Of a DNA stretch of 64,000 bases, positions 18,974-27,050 are shown one piece after another. The position numbers and the translations under genes were made by a program. How positions within the stretch are numbered: the first letter of the stretch is position 1; every line of letters begins with the position of its first letter. The stretch is from SM23-73-3 sp964580215 (GTDB lineage Bacteria; Zixibacteria; MSB-5A5; SM1-73): positions 1 through 64,000 of the forward strand of contig CAZOJT010000010.1 of the NCBI GenBank assembly GCA_964580215.1. Direction: 5' to 3'. The notes under the pieces were generated by a model, which saw only the letters and a list, made by a program, of their open reading frames with translations, did no database searches and was not told the DNA's origin.

Positions 18974-19714
18974 ATGAATCAGGAAATTTCGGTTTCGGAA
19001 AAATTAAAATCGCTTCTGTCAAAGGGGACCAAGGTGGTGATCTTGACCGGGGCGGGAATATCCGCGGAAAGTGGTGTTCCCACTTTTCGGGGTAAGGAGG
19101 GGTTGTGGAAGAAGTTTCGCCCGGAGGAGTTGGCGACATTCGATGCCTTCATGGCTAATCCTCAGTTGGTATGGGAGTGGTATGAATATAGAAGAGAGAT
19201 AATTGAAAAGATAAAACCCAATCCGGGCCATCTGGCTTTGGCCGATTTCCAGAACCATTTTGATAAATTTGAGTTGATTACCCAGAATGTGGATGGACTT
19301 CATCACCAGGCGGGATCTGAGAACGTGATCGAGCTGCACGGAAACATAAGGAGAAACAAGTGCATCCAGTGTGGGAAAAAATATGAATCGCTGGAGGGAA
19401 CCATTGAAGGAATTCCTCCTAAATGTCCCTGCGGCGGGAATATCCGCCCGGACGTGGTCTGGTTTGGAGAGACGTTGCCTCAAGACGCTATAAACTATGC
19501 GTTTTCTGTGTCATCTGAGTGTGACCTCTTCTTCTCCGTGGGAACCTCGGCGGTGGTGCGTCCGGCGGCTTCTTTGCCTTTGATCGCTAAAAGAGGCGGA
19601 GCTTATGTGGTAGAAATTAACATCACTCCCACAGAGATTACCCGTGTGGTGGATGAAAGCCTATTGGGCAAGTCAGGCGAGATTTTGCCGTCGCTGGTGA
19701 AATTCTTCAAATGA
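18974..19714 (+). CDS. cobB: NAD-dependent protein deacylase, sirtuin family
   Basis: A 246-aa SIR2-family enzyme that removes acyl groups from lysine using NAD. Visible are the NAD-binding GAGIS at 26-30, TQNVDGLHHQAG at 103-114, the catalytic histidine at about 122 (ELHGNI), and zinc cysteines at about 130, 133, 151 and 153. The second pair reads C-P-C rather than the usual C-x2-C. Also present are RPDVVWFGE and the C-terminal VEINITPTEIT. GGGAGG lies just before the ATG. A promoter-like TTGACT-N17-ATATAT sits about 30 bases upstream. It appears to be a single-gene unit. Confidence 0.93.
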   Translation: MNQEISVSEKLKSLLSKGTKVVILTGAGISAESGVPTFRGKEGLWKKFRPEELATFDAFMANPQLVWEWYEYRREIIEKIKPNPGHLALADFQNHFDKFELITQNVDGLHHQAGSENVIELHGNIRRNKCIQCGKKYESLEGTIEGIPPKCPCGGNIRPDVVWFGETLPQDAINYAFSVSSECDLFFSVGTSAVVRPAASLPLIAKRGGAYVVEINITPTEITRVVDESLLGKSGEILPSLVKFFK

Positions 19715-19871
19715 ACATTGCTGGACTAATTTGAGATTGAGGCAGCTTTTGTAGTTGCCCGATTTATCGGGCTTTTGGGCTCAACGATGGTTATCAACTA
19801 ATTATGGTGACAATCTGAGATACCGTAATAGTCATGTAGTCATGTAGGTCAACCCCGCCTTTGGCGGGGTT

Positions 19872-19920
19872 GACAAATAAGAATTTGTCAAGCAGGCTAC
19901 GCCATGCTTGACCTACAAAA
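19872..19920 (+). repeat. Nested palindrome, GTCAAGCA..TGCTTGACC family, copy 1
   Basis: AATAAGAATTTGTCAAGCA, inner GGCTACGCCA, then TGCTTGACCTACAAAA. The outer arms GTCAAGCA and TGCTTGAC pair. The copy at 51610-51660 keeps both flanks but has CCCGCCTTCGGCGGG inside. Confidence 0.7.
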
Positions 19921-19941
19921 CTAATTTGAGATTGAGGCAGC

Positions 19942-19999
19942 TTTTGTAGTTGCCCGATTCATCGGGCGCCTTTGCTCAATGAATTGAGCAACTACAAAA
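19942..19999. repeat. GTAGTTGC/GCAACTAC double hairpin, copy
   Basis: TTTTGTAGTTGC, hairpin CCGATTCATCGGGC-like, spacer, hairpin CTCAATGAATTGAG, then GCAACTACAAAA. The outer arms pair, giving a cruciform-like shape. Related copies are at 23923-23985, 35878-35935, 51887-52131 and 62983-63040. Confidence 0.7.
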
Positions 20000-20026
20000 A
20001 ATCAACAACGAGATTCAGAAATTCCC

Positions 20027-20944
20027 ATGAAAATAAAAGATATTAAAGGGCGAATAGAAAAAGCATATGCGCTTTTGGAAAATTGCGTGGTGTGTCCCAG
20101 AGAATGCAAGGTGAACCGGTTGAAAGGAGAGAAGGGGTTTTGTGGGGGGAGAAAGAATCCTAAAGTGGCAAGCTATAATGTGCATTATGGTGAGGAGCCG
20201 CCTATCTCCGGAACCAAAGGATCGGGAACCATATTTTTTTCCGGTTGTAATTTAAGATGCCTCTATTGTCAGAACTTCCCCATCAGCCAGATGAGGCATG
20301 GAAAAGAGATAACCACACACAAGCTGGCAGATATGATGCTTCATCTGCAATCAAAGGGATGTCACAACATCAACCTGGTAACGCCCACACATTTTGTCCC
20401 CCAGATACTCAGGGCCTTATCTTTTGCCTGGGAGAGGGGTTTTGATCTTCCTTTGGTCTACAATACGTCCGGATATGAGGCATTAGAATCTCTGAAACTT
20501 TTGGAGGGAATAATCGATGTATATCTTCCGGACATGCGGTATTCAGACAACCATATAGCCAAAAAGCTCTCCTCGGTGGAAAATTATGTGGAGGTGAACC
20601 GAAAAGCGATAAAAGAGATGTACCAACAAGTAGGGAATCTGATAACTGATGAGAGGGGCATCGCCAGAAAAGGATTGATTATACGACATCTGATTTTGCC
20701 GGATAACTTAGCCGGAAGCGAAGAAACGTTCCGATTTATAAAAGAGGAAATTTCCGATAAAGTATATGTAAGCCTGATGGGTCAATATTTCCCCAGCTTT
20801 AAAGCAGGGGAGTGCGTATCAATAAAGAGGAAAATCACCCCCGAGGAATATGAATCCGTGGTGGGAAGCTTTTTTAAGTCGGGTTTGAGCCGAGGATGGA
20901 TGCAAGAGGGACCAAAGTATGAAACACAGTATGTGGAAGAATAA
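20027..20944 (+). CDS. Radical SAM protein, PflA-like (COG1313 type)
   Basis: A 305-aa protein. The N-terminal Cys-rich segment CVVCPRECKVNRLKGEKGFC (about 21-40) precedes YGEEPPISGTKGSGTIFFSG and the radical SAM motif CNLRCLYC at about residue 75-82. Then come GCHNINLVTPTHF and a C-terminal RHLILPDNLAGS. The combination matches putative pyruvate-formate-lyase-activating-like proteins whose substrate is unknown. No glycyl radical enzyme is visible in the window. The start ATG has no clear ribosome site. The 3' end overlaps the next gene by 26 bases. Confidence 0.85.
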   Translation: MKIKDIKGRIEKAYALLENCVVCPRECKVNRLKGEKGFCGGRKNPKVASYNVHYGEEPPISGTKGSGTIFFSGCNLRCLYCQNFPISQMRHGKEITTHKLADMMLHLQSKGCHNINLVTPTHFVPQILRALSFAWERGFDLPLVYNTSGYEALESLKLLEGIIDVYLPDMRYSDNHIAKKLSSVENYVEVNRKAIKEMYQQVGNLITDERGIARKGLIIRHLILPDNLAGSEETFRFIKEEISDKVYVSLMGQYFPSFKAGECVSIKRKITPEEYESVVGSFFKSGLSRGWMQEGPKYETQYVEE

Positions 20945-22994
20945 ACTTCTTGTTTTCTTTCTTTTGTCTTTTCTTTTGTGTGGCTGTACGTATTACAATA
21001 CCTTCTATAATGCCAGGAGAAGCTTCAAGGAAGGGGAGAAGGCACAGAAACGCGCCTTGGGGAGGAATACCGCCGGCAGAAGCCAATACGAAAATGCCAT
21101 AAAGAGAGCCTCCAAGGTTTTGACCTTCCATCCCAAGAGCAGGTGGGCAGATGATGCCTTGTTCCTGATCGGAAGAGCCTACTTCAACATGGGAGAATAT
21201 GTAAAGGCAGAAAGAAAATTTGAAGAGCTTCAAACCAGCTTTCCCAAAAGCAATCTGTTGGATGATTCGCACTACTATATAAGCATGTGCCACTACTACT
21301 CTGGTGATGAAATAGAAGCCATAAGCTCGCTGAACAGCTTACTTGAGTCGAAGAAGATCGAAAAAAAAAGAAAGGGAGAAGTCTCCTTCATGATAGGGGA
21401 GATTTATTTTCAAAAGGAAAAATATGTTGATGCCATAACCTATTATGAGAAGACTTTGAGCGAGTTTGATCCCGACACCCTCTCCGCCATAACCCAACTC
21501 CGCATAGGAGAGTGTCTCTGGCTGAAAAAAGATTATGCCAAAGCTAAGGAGGCATTTGCTGGGGTTGAAGAACGCCACCCTTCAGATAGCCTTTTATTCG
21601 AGTCAAAATTCAGAGAGGGGGAATGTAGTTATATATTAGGAGACTATCAAAAGGGGATGGGGGTCTATGTTGAGCTGTCAGAAGATGAGAGATTTTCTGC
21701 CAAGCTCCCTTCAATTAAGTTAAAGATTGCTGAAGGGCACTACTTTATGGACGAGCTCTGTCTGTCCATGGAGGAATATTATCAGATAACCGAAAACCAT
21801 CCCAAAACCGAGGAGTCGGCAAAAGCCTACTTTCAACTGGGGCAGATATATCAGGATAGGTTCAGTGATCTGGATGAAGCCAAGAAGATGTATGAAAGCT
21901 GTAAGAATGAAAGTCCCCGGTCAGAGATAGCCAGGGAGGCGCTGACTCAAAGTGCAAATATTTCTAAAATTGAGAAGTATCAAAAGGAGCTGTCTGATGA
22001 GGAGACGGAAAAGTCAGGCAAAGCTTTGTTTTTACTGGGTGAACTATACCTCACCCGGATGAATCAGCCCGATTCAGCCTTAGCTGAGTATCTGGCTTTG
22101 GCGGATAAGTTTCCCCAATCCGAATATGCTGTCAAATCACTTTATGCCGCCGCCTGGATTTTAGAGAACATAAAAGGAGATTCTGCCGCAGCTGCAAGAA
22201 TGCATAAAAGGATTCTGGAGGAACATCCTCAATCGGATTATCGGAAGCTGGCTTTGGAGTTTTTGAATGTGTCGTGGTACTCTTTTGATGAGTTGAATGT
22301 AGAGAAGGTTTATCAGGAGGCGGAGAGGCTCCTTTTTGAGGAGAACGAGGTTGATTCCGCCCTGGCTTTGTATGATCTTATAATGGAGGAATTTCCTCAA
22401 AGCCTGTATGCCAGTAAATCCGCTTATGCCAAAGCTTGGGCAATCGAGTATTTTGCCAATCCGGGCGATAGCACCGTGGCTTTAGCTTACCTGAAGGTGA
22501 TAGATGGGTATCCGGAGTCAGAATATGCAGAGGAGGCCCGAATAAAATTGGGGCTTTCCCAAAGGTCTCAGCCAACTCGGCCTGCACCAAGGGAGACCTC
22601 TCCGCCCGAAGAAGAGGAGGAGGACACCACCATGGCAGAGATGCCCGACACCTCTGGACCCCAAATACCAAGGGCTCCCACACCACTCGAAAGAGGAGTG
22701 TTTGTGTATCCGGAGACAGAGATTCTTTCCGGCATCAAAGGGGTGGTGGTGCTCAAGGTCCGAATTGACTTTGATGGAACCGTAAGCGATGCGGTGGTGG
22801 TGAACTCACTGGAAAACATGTGGATAGACGAAGCGGCCAAGGCGGCGGCTTTGAATACCACCTTCGATCCGGAAAAAATCGATCCGATGCAATTGGGCGA
22901 ATGGTTCTTATATACGGTGGAGGTGATACCACCTGACGAAGGTCAGGATATACATACCGACCCAACCCAAGAGCCAGATCTCTGGGAAGATTAG
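20919..22994 (+). CDS. TPR lipoprotein with C-terminal TonB-like domain
   Basis: A 691-aa protein. The lipoprotein signal ends in the lipobox LLCGC near residue 24 (FFLLSFLLCGCTYYNTFYNA). Multiple TPR-like repeats span about 50-545 (ALFLIGRAYFNMGEYVKAE, AYFQLGQIYQDRFSDLDEA). After a Pro/Glu-rich linker, the C-terminal about 90 residues form a TonB-like domain (GIKGVVVLKVRIDFDGTVSDAVVVNS...AALNTTFDPEK). It probably acts in outer-membrane assembly or transport (inference). The start at 20919 lies inside the upstream gene behind AGAGGG, which suggests coupling. The pyrK start follows one base after its stop codon. Confidence 0.85.
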   Translation: MKHSMWKNKLLVFFLLSFLLCGCTYYNTFYNARRSFKEGEKAQKRALGRNTAGRSQYENAIKRASKVLTFHPKSRWADDALFLIGRAYFNMGEYVKAERKFEELQTSFPKSNLLDDSHYYISMCHYYSGDEIEAISSLNSLLESKKIEKKRKGEVSFMIGEIYFQKEKYVDAITYYEKTLSEFDPDTLSAITQLRIGECLWLKKDYAKAKEAFAGVEERHPSDSLLFESKFREGECSYILGDYQKGMGVYVELSEDERFSAKLPSIKLKIAEGHYFMDELCLSMEEYYQITENHPKTEESAKAYFQLGQIYQDRFSDLDEAKKMYESCKNESPRSEIAREALTQSANISKIEKYQKELSDEETEKSGKALFLLGELYLTRMNQPDSALAEYLALADKFPQSEYAVKSLYAAAWILENIKGDSAAAARMHKRILEEHPQSDYRKLALEFLNVSWYSFDELNVEKVYQEAERLLFEENEVDSALALYDLIMEEFPQSLYASKSAYAKAWAIEYFANPGDSTVALAYLKVIDGYPESEYAEEARIKLGLSQRSQPTRPAPRETSPPEEEEEDTTMAEMPDTSGPQIPRAPTPLERGVFVYPETEILSGIKGVVVLKVRIDFDGTVSDAVVVNSLENMWIDEAAKAAALNTTFDPEKIDPMQLGEWFLYTVEVIPPDEGQDIHTDPTQEPDLWED

Positions 22995-22995
22995 C

Positions 22996-23793
22996 ATGGT
23001 CAATCAGCTCTTAACTCCTGTGTTGTCCAATGAAAAGCTCCAAAAAAGGGTGTTCAAGCTCACCCTTTCTTCTTCCTTTATCCCCAGAAAAGCAAAGCCG
23101 GGAAATTTTGTTCATATAAAAGTCAGTTCAAATGATTATCCCCTTCTTCGGAGAGCATTCAGCATCCACAGCCTGGAGAAGGATAAAGGCAGATTTGAGA
23201 TTCTATTCAAAGTGGTGGGAAAGGGGACTGAGATTTTGTCAAGAAAATCTCCTGGCGACACACTTGATATTCTGGGACCAATCGGCAATAGCTTTTCCCT
23301 TCCTAAAAAGGGGAAGGAAATCATGCTGGTGGCAGGAGGAATGGGAATAGCTCCTTTGTGGTTTCTTTTTACCCATCTGATCAAAAGATTTCACAAGAAC
23401 GAATTGACATTTTTCGTGGGGGCTAAAAGCAAAAAAGAGCTTTTGTATGCTAAAAAGTTAAAAAACACTAAAGCCAGATTGATAATAGCCACAGATGATG
23501 GCAGTGCGGGAAGAAAAGGCTTGGTCACTGAGATTTTTCTGAAGGAGATAGAGAAAAGAAATTATGATCTCAAAAGCCTCGCCGTTTATTCCTGTGGGCA
23601 TCAAATGATGATGAAAAGAATGTCTGAGATAGCGAAAAAATTAGACCTTTTTTGCCAGATCTCTTTGGAGACACATATGGCCTGTGGGGTGGGGGCTTGT
23701 TGGGGATGCGTGGTCAAACAAACAGACGGAACTTACAAAAGAGTCTGTGTGGATGGACCAGTGTTTGATGCCAGAGAAGTAAATCTCGAATAA
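22996..23793 (+). CDS. pyrK: Dihydroorotate dehydrogenase electron transfer subunit
   Basis: A 265-aa protein with an FAD/NAD-binding ferredoxin-reductase fold: RRAFSIHSLEK (FAD-binding R-x-F-S type), GPIGNSFSLP, and GGMGIAPLWFL for NAD. The C-terminal 2Fe-2S site reads CGVGACWGC...RVCVDGPVFDA (C-x4-C-x2-C-x12-C). It passes electrons from NADH to PyrD in pyrimidine synthesis, consistent with pyrD downstream. The two genes are now separated by about 240 bases that contain an inserted miniature element. It follows the TPR gene almost immediately. Confidence 0.92.
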   Translation: MVNQLLTPVLSNEKLQKRVFKLTLSSSFIPRKAKPGNFVHIKVSSNDYPLLRRAFSIHSLEKDKGRFEILFKVVGKGTEILSRKSPGDTLDILGPIGNSFSLPKKGKEIMLVAGGMGIAPLWFLFTHLIKRFHKNELTFFVGAKSKKELLYAKKLKNTKARLIIATDDGSAGRKGLVTEIFLKEIEKRNYDLKSLAVYSCGHQMMMKRMSEIAKKLDLFCQISLETHMACGVGACWGCVVKQTDGTYKRVCVDGPVFDAREVNLE

Positions 23794-23815
23794 CATGCAC
23801 ACACATTTACATGCA

Positions 23816-23860
23816 TCCCCTCTCCCCTCCGGGGAGAGGGCAAGGGTGAGGGGGCTTACT
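23816..23860. repeat. CCCTCTCCCC..GGGGAGAGGG palindrome with GGTGAGGGGG tail
   Basis: CCCCTCTCCCCTCCGGGGAG followed by AGGGCAAGGGTGAGGGGG. It is a hairpin of the widespread 'CCTCTCCCC/GGGGAGAGG' type. Similar hairpins occur at 31815-31891, 39138-39188, 43420-43505, 49268-49316 and 53760-53850. It follows the pyrK stop codon and may stabilise or end its mRNA. Confidence 0.6.
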
Positions 23861-23893
23861 CGTATGGCTGTGCTTGGCAGACACGTGAAGTCA

Positions 23894-24015
23894 CTAGTGG
23901 GCTGTAACATAAATTCAGGATATTGTAGTTGCTCAATTTATTGAGCACTGTCGTCACTATGCCTGATAAATCAGGCAACTACAATAGCGAATAAATTTAT
24001 GTTACAGAGCACTAG
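23894..24015. mobile_element. MITE-like element with 22-bp terminal inverted repeats
   Basis: The ends CTAGTGGGCTGTAACATAAA(TT) and CTAGTGCTCTGTAACATAAA(TT), the second on the minus strand, match at 20 of 22 bases. Inside is a GTAGTTGC/GCAACTAC double hairpin (23923-23985). No transposase is encoded and no clear target duplication is seen. The element lies between pyrK and pyrD, and its right end supplies an ATG (23999) in frame with pyrD. Confidence 0.7.
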
Positions 24016-24031
24016 CCTTCAGAAAATCTTA

Positions 24032-24967
24032 ATGGAAGTCGATTTGAACCAAAAACCTAATCTTTCGGTCAAAGTAGCAGGAATCAAATTTTCCAATCCG
24101 GTTCTGGTAGCATCCGGCACTTTCGGTTATGGTGAGGAATACAATGCTTTAATCGATCTTTCCAAGCTGGGCGGCATCGTCACCAAATCCATAACTTTAA
24201 ACCCCAGAGAGGGAAATCCGCCTCCCCGAACAGTCGAGACCCCATGTGGAATGCTTAATTCTATTGGTCTGGCTAATGTGGGAGTGGAGAACTTTATCAA
24301 GGAGAAACTACCTTTTTTGAAAAAGCTGGGGACCCGAATAATCGTCAATGTAGCAGGAGGCACCATCGGAGAGTATGTTGACGTGGTCAAAAGACTTTCC
24401 CGCTGCAGGGGAATTGACATGCTGGAGATAAACATCTCCTGCCCTAATGTGAAGGAAGGGGGATTGGATTTTGGCTCGAAGCCCGAATCGGCGCATGCAT
24501 GCATAAAGAAAATCAAAGATCATACTTCATATCCGATAATTGCCAAGCTTTCTCCCAATGTCACAGACATAGTGGAGGTGGCTTATGCGGTTCAGGAGGC
24601 GGGCGCGGATGCGATCTCACTTATCAACACTCTGATCGGGATGGCAATTGACACAGAGAAAAGAGAGCCGATTTTGGGAAATATAACCGGTGGGCTTTCC
24701 GGTCCTGCCATAAAACCTGTGGCCTTGGCAATGGTGTGGAAGGTGGCAAAGGCGATAAACCTTCCCGTGATCGGGATCGGGGGAATCATGAACACGCAGG
24801 ATGCTTTGGAATTTTTCTTAGCGGGTGCTTGCATGATCCAGATAGGAACGGGAAATTTCGTGGACCCACGGACATCTGTTAAAGTCGTCAACGGATTAAA
24901 CGGATATTTGAAAGAAAAGAGGATGAAAAGAATCACCGACCTGGTGGGCAAGCTAAAGACACGTTGA
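24032..24967 (+). CDS. pyrD: Dihydroorotate dehydrogenase, class 1B catalytic subunit
   Basis: A 311-aa enzyme from ATG 24032 that oxidises dihydroorotate to orotate. It has the FMN-binding alpha/beta barrel motifs NPVLVASGTFGYGEEY, GIVTKSITLNPREGNP, NISCPNVKEGG with the catalytic cysteine, AKLSPNVTDI, SLINTLIGMAID, GGLSGPAIKPVAL and GIGGIMNTQDALEF. I prefer 24032 because the upstream in-frame ATG at 23999 lies in the terminal repeat of an inserted element and adds 11 non-conserved residues. Neither start has a strong ribosome site. It pairs with pyrK upstream. Confidence 0.93.
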   Translation: MEVDLNQKPNLSVKVAGIKFSNPVLVASGTFGYGEEYNALIDLSKLGGIVTKSITLNPREGNPPPRTVETPCGMLNSIGLANVGVENFIKEKLPFLKKLGTRIIVNVAGGTIGEYVDVVKRLSRCRGIDMLEINISCPNVKEGGLDFGSKPESAHACIKKIKDHTSYPIIAKLSPNVTDIVEVAYAVQEAGADAISLINTLIGMAIDTEKREPILGNITGGLSGPAIKPVALAMVWKVAKAINLPVIGIGGIMNTQDALEFFLAGACMIQIGTGNFVDPRTSVKVVNGLNGYLKEKRMKRITDLVGKLKTR

Positions 24968-25749
24968 ACTCCTCCTCCAAATGAATCAAGATTCGTCCCT
25001 ATAAATTCTCCTGTCTTACAGATTGTTTCTGATACAAAAATAACTTCTGGCATAGAGAGTCTTCTGAAGAAGAAATATCTGTTGTTGATTCTCCCTTACA
25101 CACGAAGTTCAATTTTTTTTGCATCAGAAAAAGAGAAAGAATCCTTACCTCACCCCCTTGTATATTATGAATGATACATCTTTGACCCATTTTAAACAGT
25201 TGGAGCAGGGTGGATGGTCTGGAATCCGCATAAAATAAGGATTTGGAGACTCGTATGAGTGCATACGCAATGTCCTTCGACATCCCGCCTTTGGCGGGAG
25301 AGAAAATGTAGTGCCACACTCTCTTGATGTGCCCGTAAGTGCTTGTGAGACGACAACACTTTTTTCGCAAGTGTTTAAAATGAGTTTGACTTTGGGCGAT
25401 GGCAGAGTATCGCCCCTACCATAGAAAAAAGCGTCGTTTGTTGGTCAAGGGTGCCCTCACCCTTGACCGTTTGTAGAGCGGGGTGAGGGCACCCCGCTCC
25501 AACAAGCGACATGTGTTAACAGCAGACAGACTCCGATAGGTAGCAGGTAGATAAAAGACCATGCTAACGCCGGGTGTTGTCACCCGCCGTTTTCTTGCCC
25601 GTCAGCATTGACTTGCTAATGCTTGCGGAAGCCCCGCGAAGCGGGATCTCCGCTTCGCTCCGACAAGCTGCCGCATTCCGGGTAGCTTGACCGGTGGAAC
25701 TGGTGGTTCTGGTGGATCTGGTGCATCTGGTGGTTTTTTTATTTTTTTC
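24968..25749. other. Intergenic region with several hairpin repeats
   Basis: No gene is supported. Hairpins include TCCCGCCTTTGGCGGGA (25283-25299), GGTCAAGGGTGCCCTCACCC-TTGACC (25443-25468) and GAGCGGGGTGAGGGCACCCC-GCTC (25476-25499). A period-9 tract (GGTGGAACTGGTGGTTCTGG...) lies at about 25690-25735, followed by a T-rich run, right after the stop codon of the minus-strand gene. Confidence 0.55.
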
Positions 25750-26322
25750 TCACTTTTCCTCCAAGCAGGTCTCAGGCAACGAATTATGGGCATTGGAATC
25801 TGTATCCTGAGTAAGTAGTTGGTCGTCCCAGAGGATGGCGGAGGAGCCGTTTGACGTTTTTGTCTTTCGGAAGCCCATGGTGGAAAGGATCCGGCCAATA
25901 CGGGAGTAAGTGAGTTGACTTTCTTTGGATCTGTTCTGGTTGAAAGTATCGGTAATGGTTTTGACCGGAAGAATGCCATTTGTTACCAGATATTTTAATC
26001 CTGCGATAGTATTGGTGATTTGAGATTCGAGGTCGAGGGGTTCGGTTTCGGGATAGAGTTTTGGTAATTCCTCATTTCTTATGGCTTCTATTTCCTGCCA
26101 GAAGAATTTTTCGGCTTCCGAGGTTTGGAATGCTTTGTCCTTAAGCCGGATAGCTCTTAAGGCATCCTGGATTTTCGGCTTATAGGATTTGCTTTGTAAT
26201 CTTTTAATACTCTTGTCGATCAATAGCTCAATGAACTTCAAATACCTGGAGTCTTCGCTTCGATTTGACTCAGAGTCGGCCCTTCGATTAGACTCAGGGT
26301 CTTGATCAATTGAATGGTTCAT
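25750..26322 (-). CDS. Hypothetical protein with winged-helix-like C-terminus
   Basis: A 190-aa protein, highly charged at the start (MNHSIDQDPESNRRADSESN), then helical. The C-terminal region at about 130-175 (TITDTFNQNRSKESQLTYSRIGRILSTMGFRKTKTSNGSSAILWD) looks like a winged helix as found in replication or DNA-processing proteins. That resemblance is by eye only. It is isolated, with repeat-rich DNA on both sides. Immediately past the stop codon an A-rich run and a Pro-rich stretch (PPDAPDPPEPPVPPVK) are open in another frame. Possibly a mobile-element or plasmid-type gene. Confidence 0.65.
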   Translation of the reverse strand: MNHSIDQDPESNRRADSESNRSEDSRYLKFIELLIDKSIKRLQSKSYKPKIQDALRAIRLKDKAFQTSEAEKFFWQEIEAIRNEELPKLYPETEPLDLESQITNTIAGLKYLVTNGILPVKTITDTFNQNRSKESQLTYSRIGRILSTMGFRKTKTSNGSSAILWDDQLLTQDTDSNAHNSLPETCLEEK

Positions 26323-27050
26323 ATAGAGTGTCCTCGTTCAAGAACGAAAAAAATTCAAGGTTAAGAGTTTAGAGTTTAGAGTTTAGAGTTTAGAGTTCAA
26401 AGTTCAAAAGTTACATTGACTGCAAATAAAGTAATAGTGGGGGGCACGGTTGGGAGACCCTCGACAAAGGGAAGGGGCTTCCGTGCACTTTTCGTTAATA
26501 GTACCTGACCCATAAATACCGGAGCTATCCTTTTCAACTTTGAAGTTGTAGCGAATTTGCTTGAAGTAATAAGAGAGACTACGGGTTAGGTATCAGAATG
26601 GTTCGAAGCTCACCATAAATGGGGTTTTATCATGGTGTCAGGTGCGCAGGGCACCTGACCTATGGACTGACAGAACACAAAAAATGGGTGTTTTAGAACC
26701 CCCTAAATCCCCCTTATCAGGGGGACTTTAATTTTTGTTTTTGCTTCCTTGAAAAGAGAGGTAGGAGGGTTATGCAGCAAGTTTTTCTATTTGATTTCTA
26801 TTATCTTCATAAATTATCTTGGTGTCAGGTGCGCAGGGCACCAGACCTACGAACTACCTCTCCCCCAAGGGGAGAGGGAAAGACGCATCCACTTAAAAAA
26901 CTTGCTCTTTGGTTATCATTTAAATATCTTAAGTTGTATAAATATTTGAAGATGAAGTCGAAACCAATATGGGTGGTATATTTTAGGACTTGGATTCAAA
27001 ATTATTCTTCGAATGCTATTTTGCTTTAGACATCATCCAAAATATTGAAA
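26323..27050. other. Intergenic region with heptamer tandem repeat and hairpins
   Basis: Tandem AGTTTAG units (about four to five) lie at about 26362-26395. Two copies of a hairpin, GGTGTCAGGTGCGCAGGGCACC followed by TGACC or AGACC, lie near 26634-26661 and 26820-26847. A CTCTCCCCCAAGGGGAGAG hairpin lies near 26860. No gene is supported. Confidence 0.55.
26362..26395. repeat. Heptamer tandem repeat, AGTTTAG units
   Basis: About four to five head-to-tail copies of AGTTTAG, then degenerate AGTTCAA units. It is the same kind of 7-base tandem array as at 43926-43981, on the opposite strand with one base changed. Confidence 0.7.

Larger units (their letters stand above)
19715..20026. other. Repeat-filled intergenic region with a 48-bp direct repeat
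   Basis: A direct repeat (ACTAATTTGAGATTGAGGCA followed by GCTTTTGTAGTTGCCCGATT) lies at 19725-19772 and 19920-19967. Each copy runs into a GTAGTTGC-type hairpin. Between them are a CCCCGCCTTTGGCGGGG palindrome (about 19853-19869) and a nested GTCAAGCA repeat (19872-19920). No gene is supported. Confidence 0.7.

Noticed and set aside
25602..25979. 125-aa frame overlapping the 25750-26322 gene
   Set aside because: It is a shadow frame; the 190-aa frame has the better composition and motif-like C-terminus. Only the Pro-rich tail is noted as a finding.
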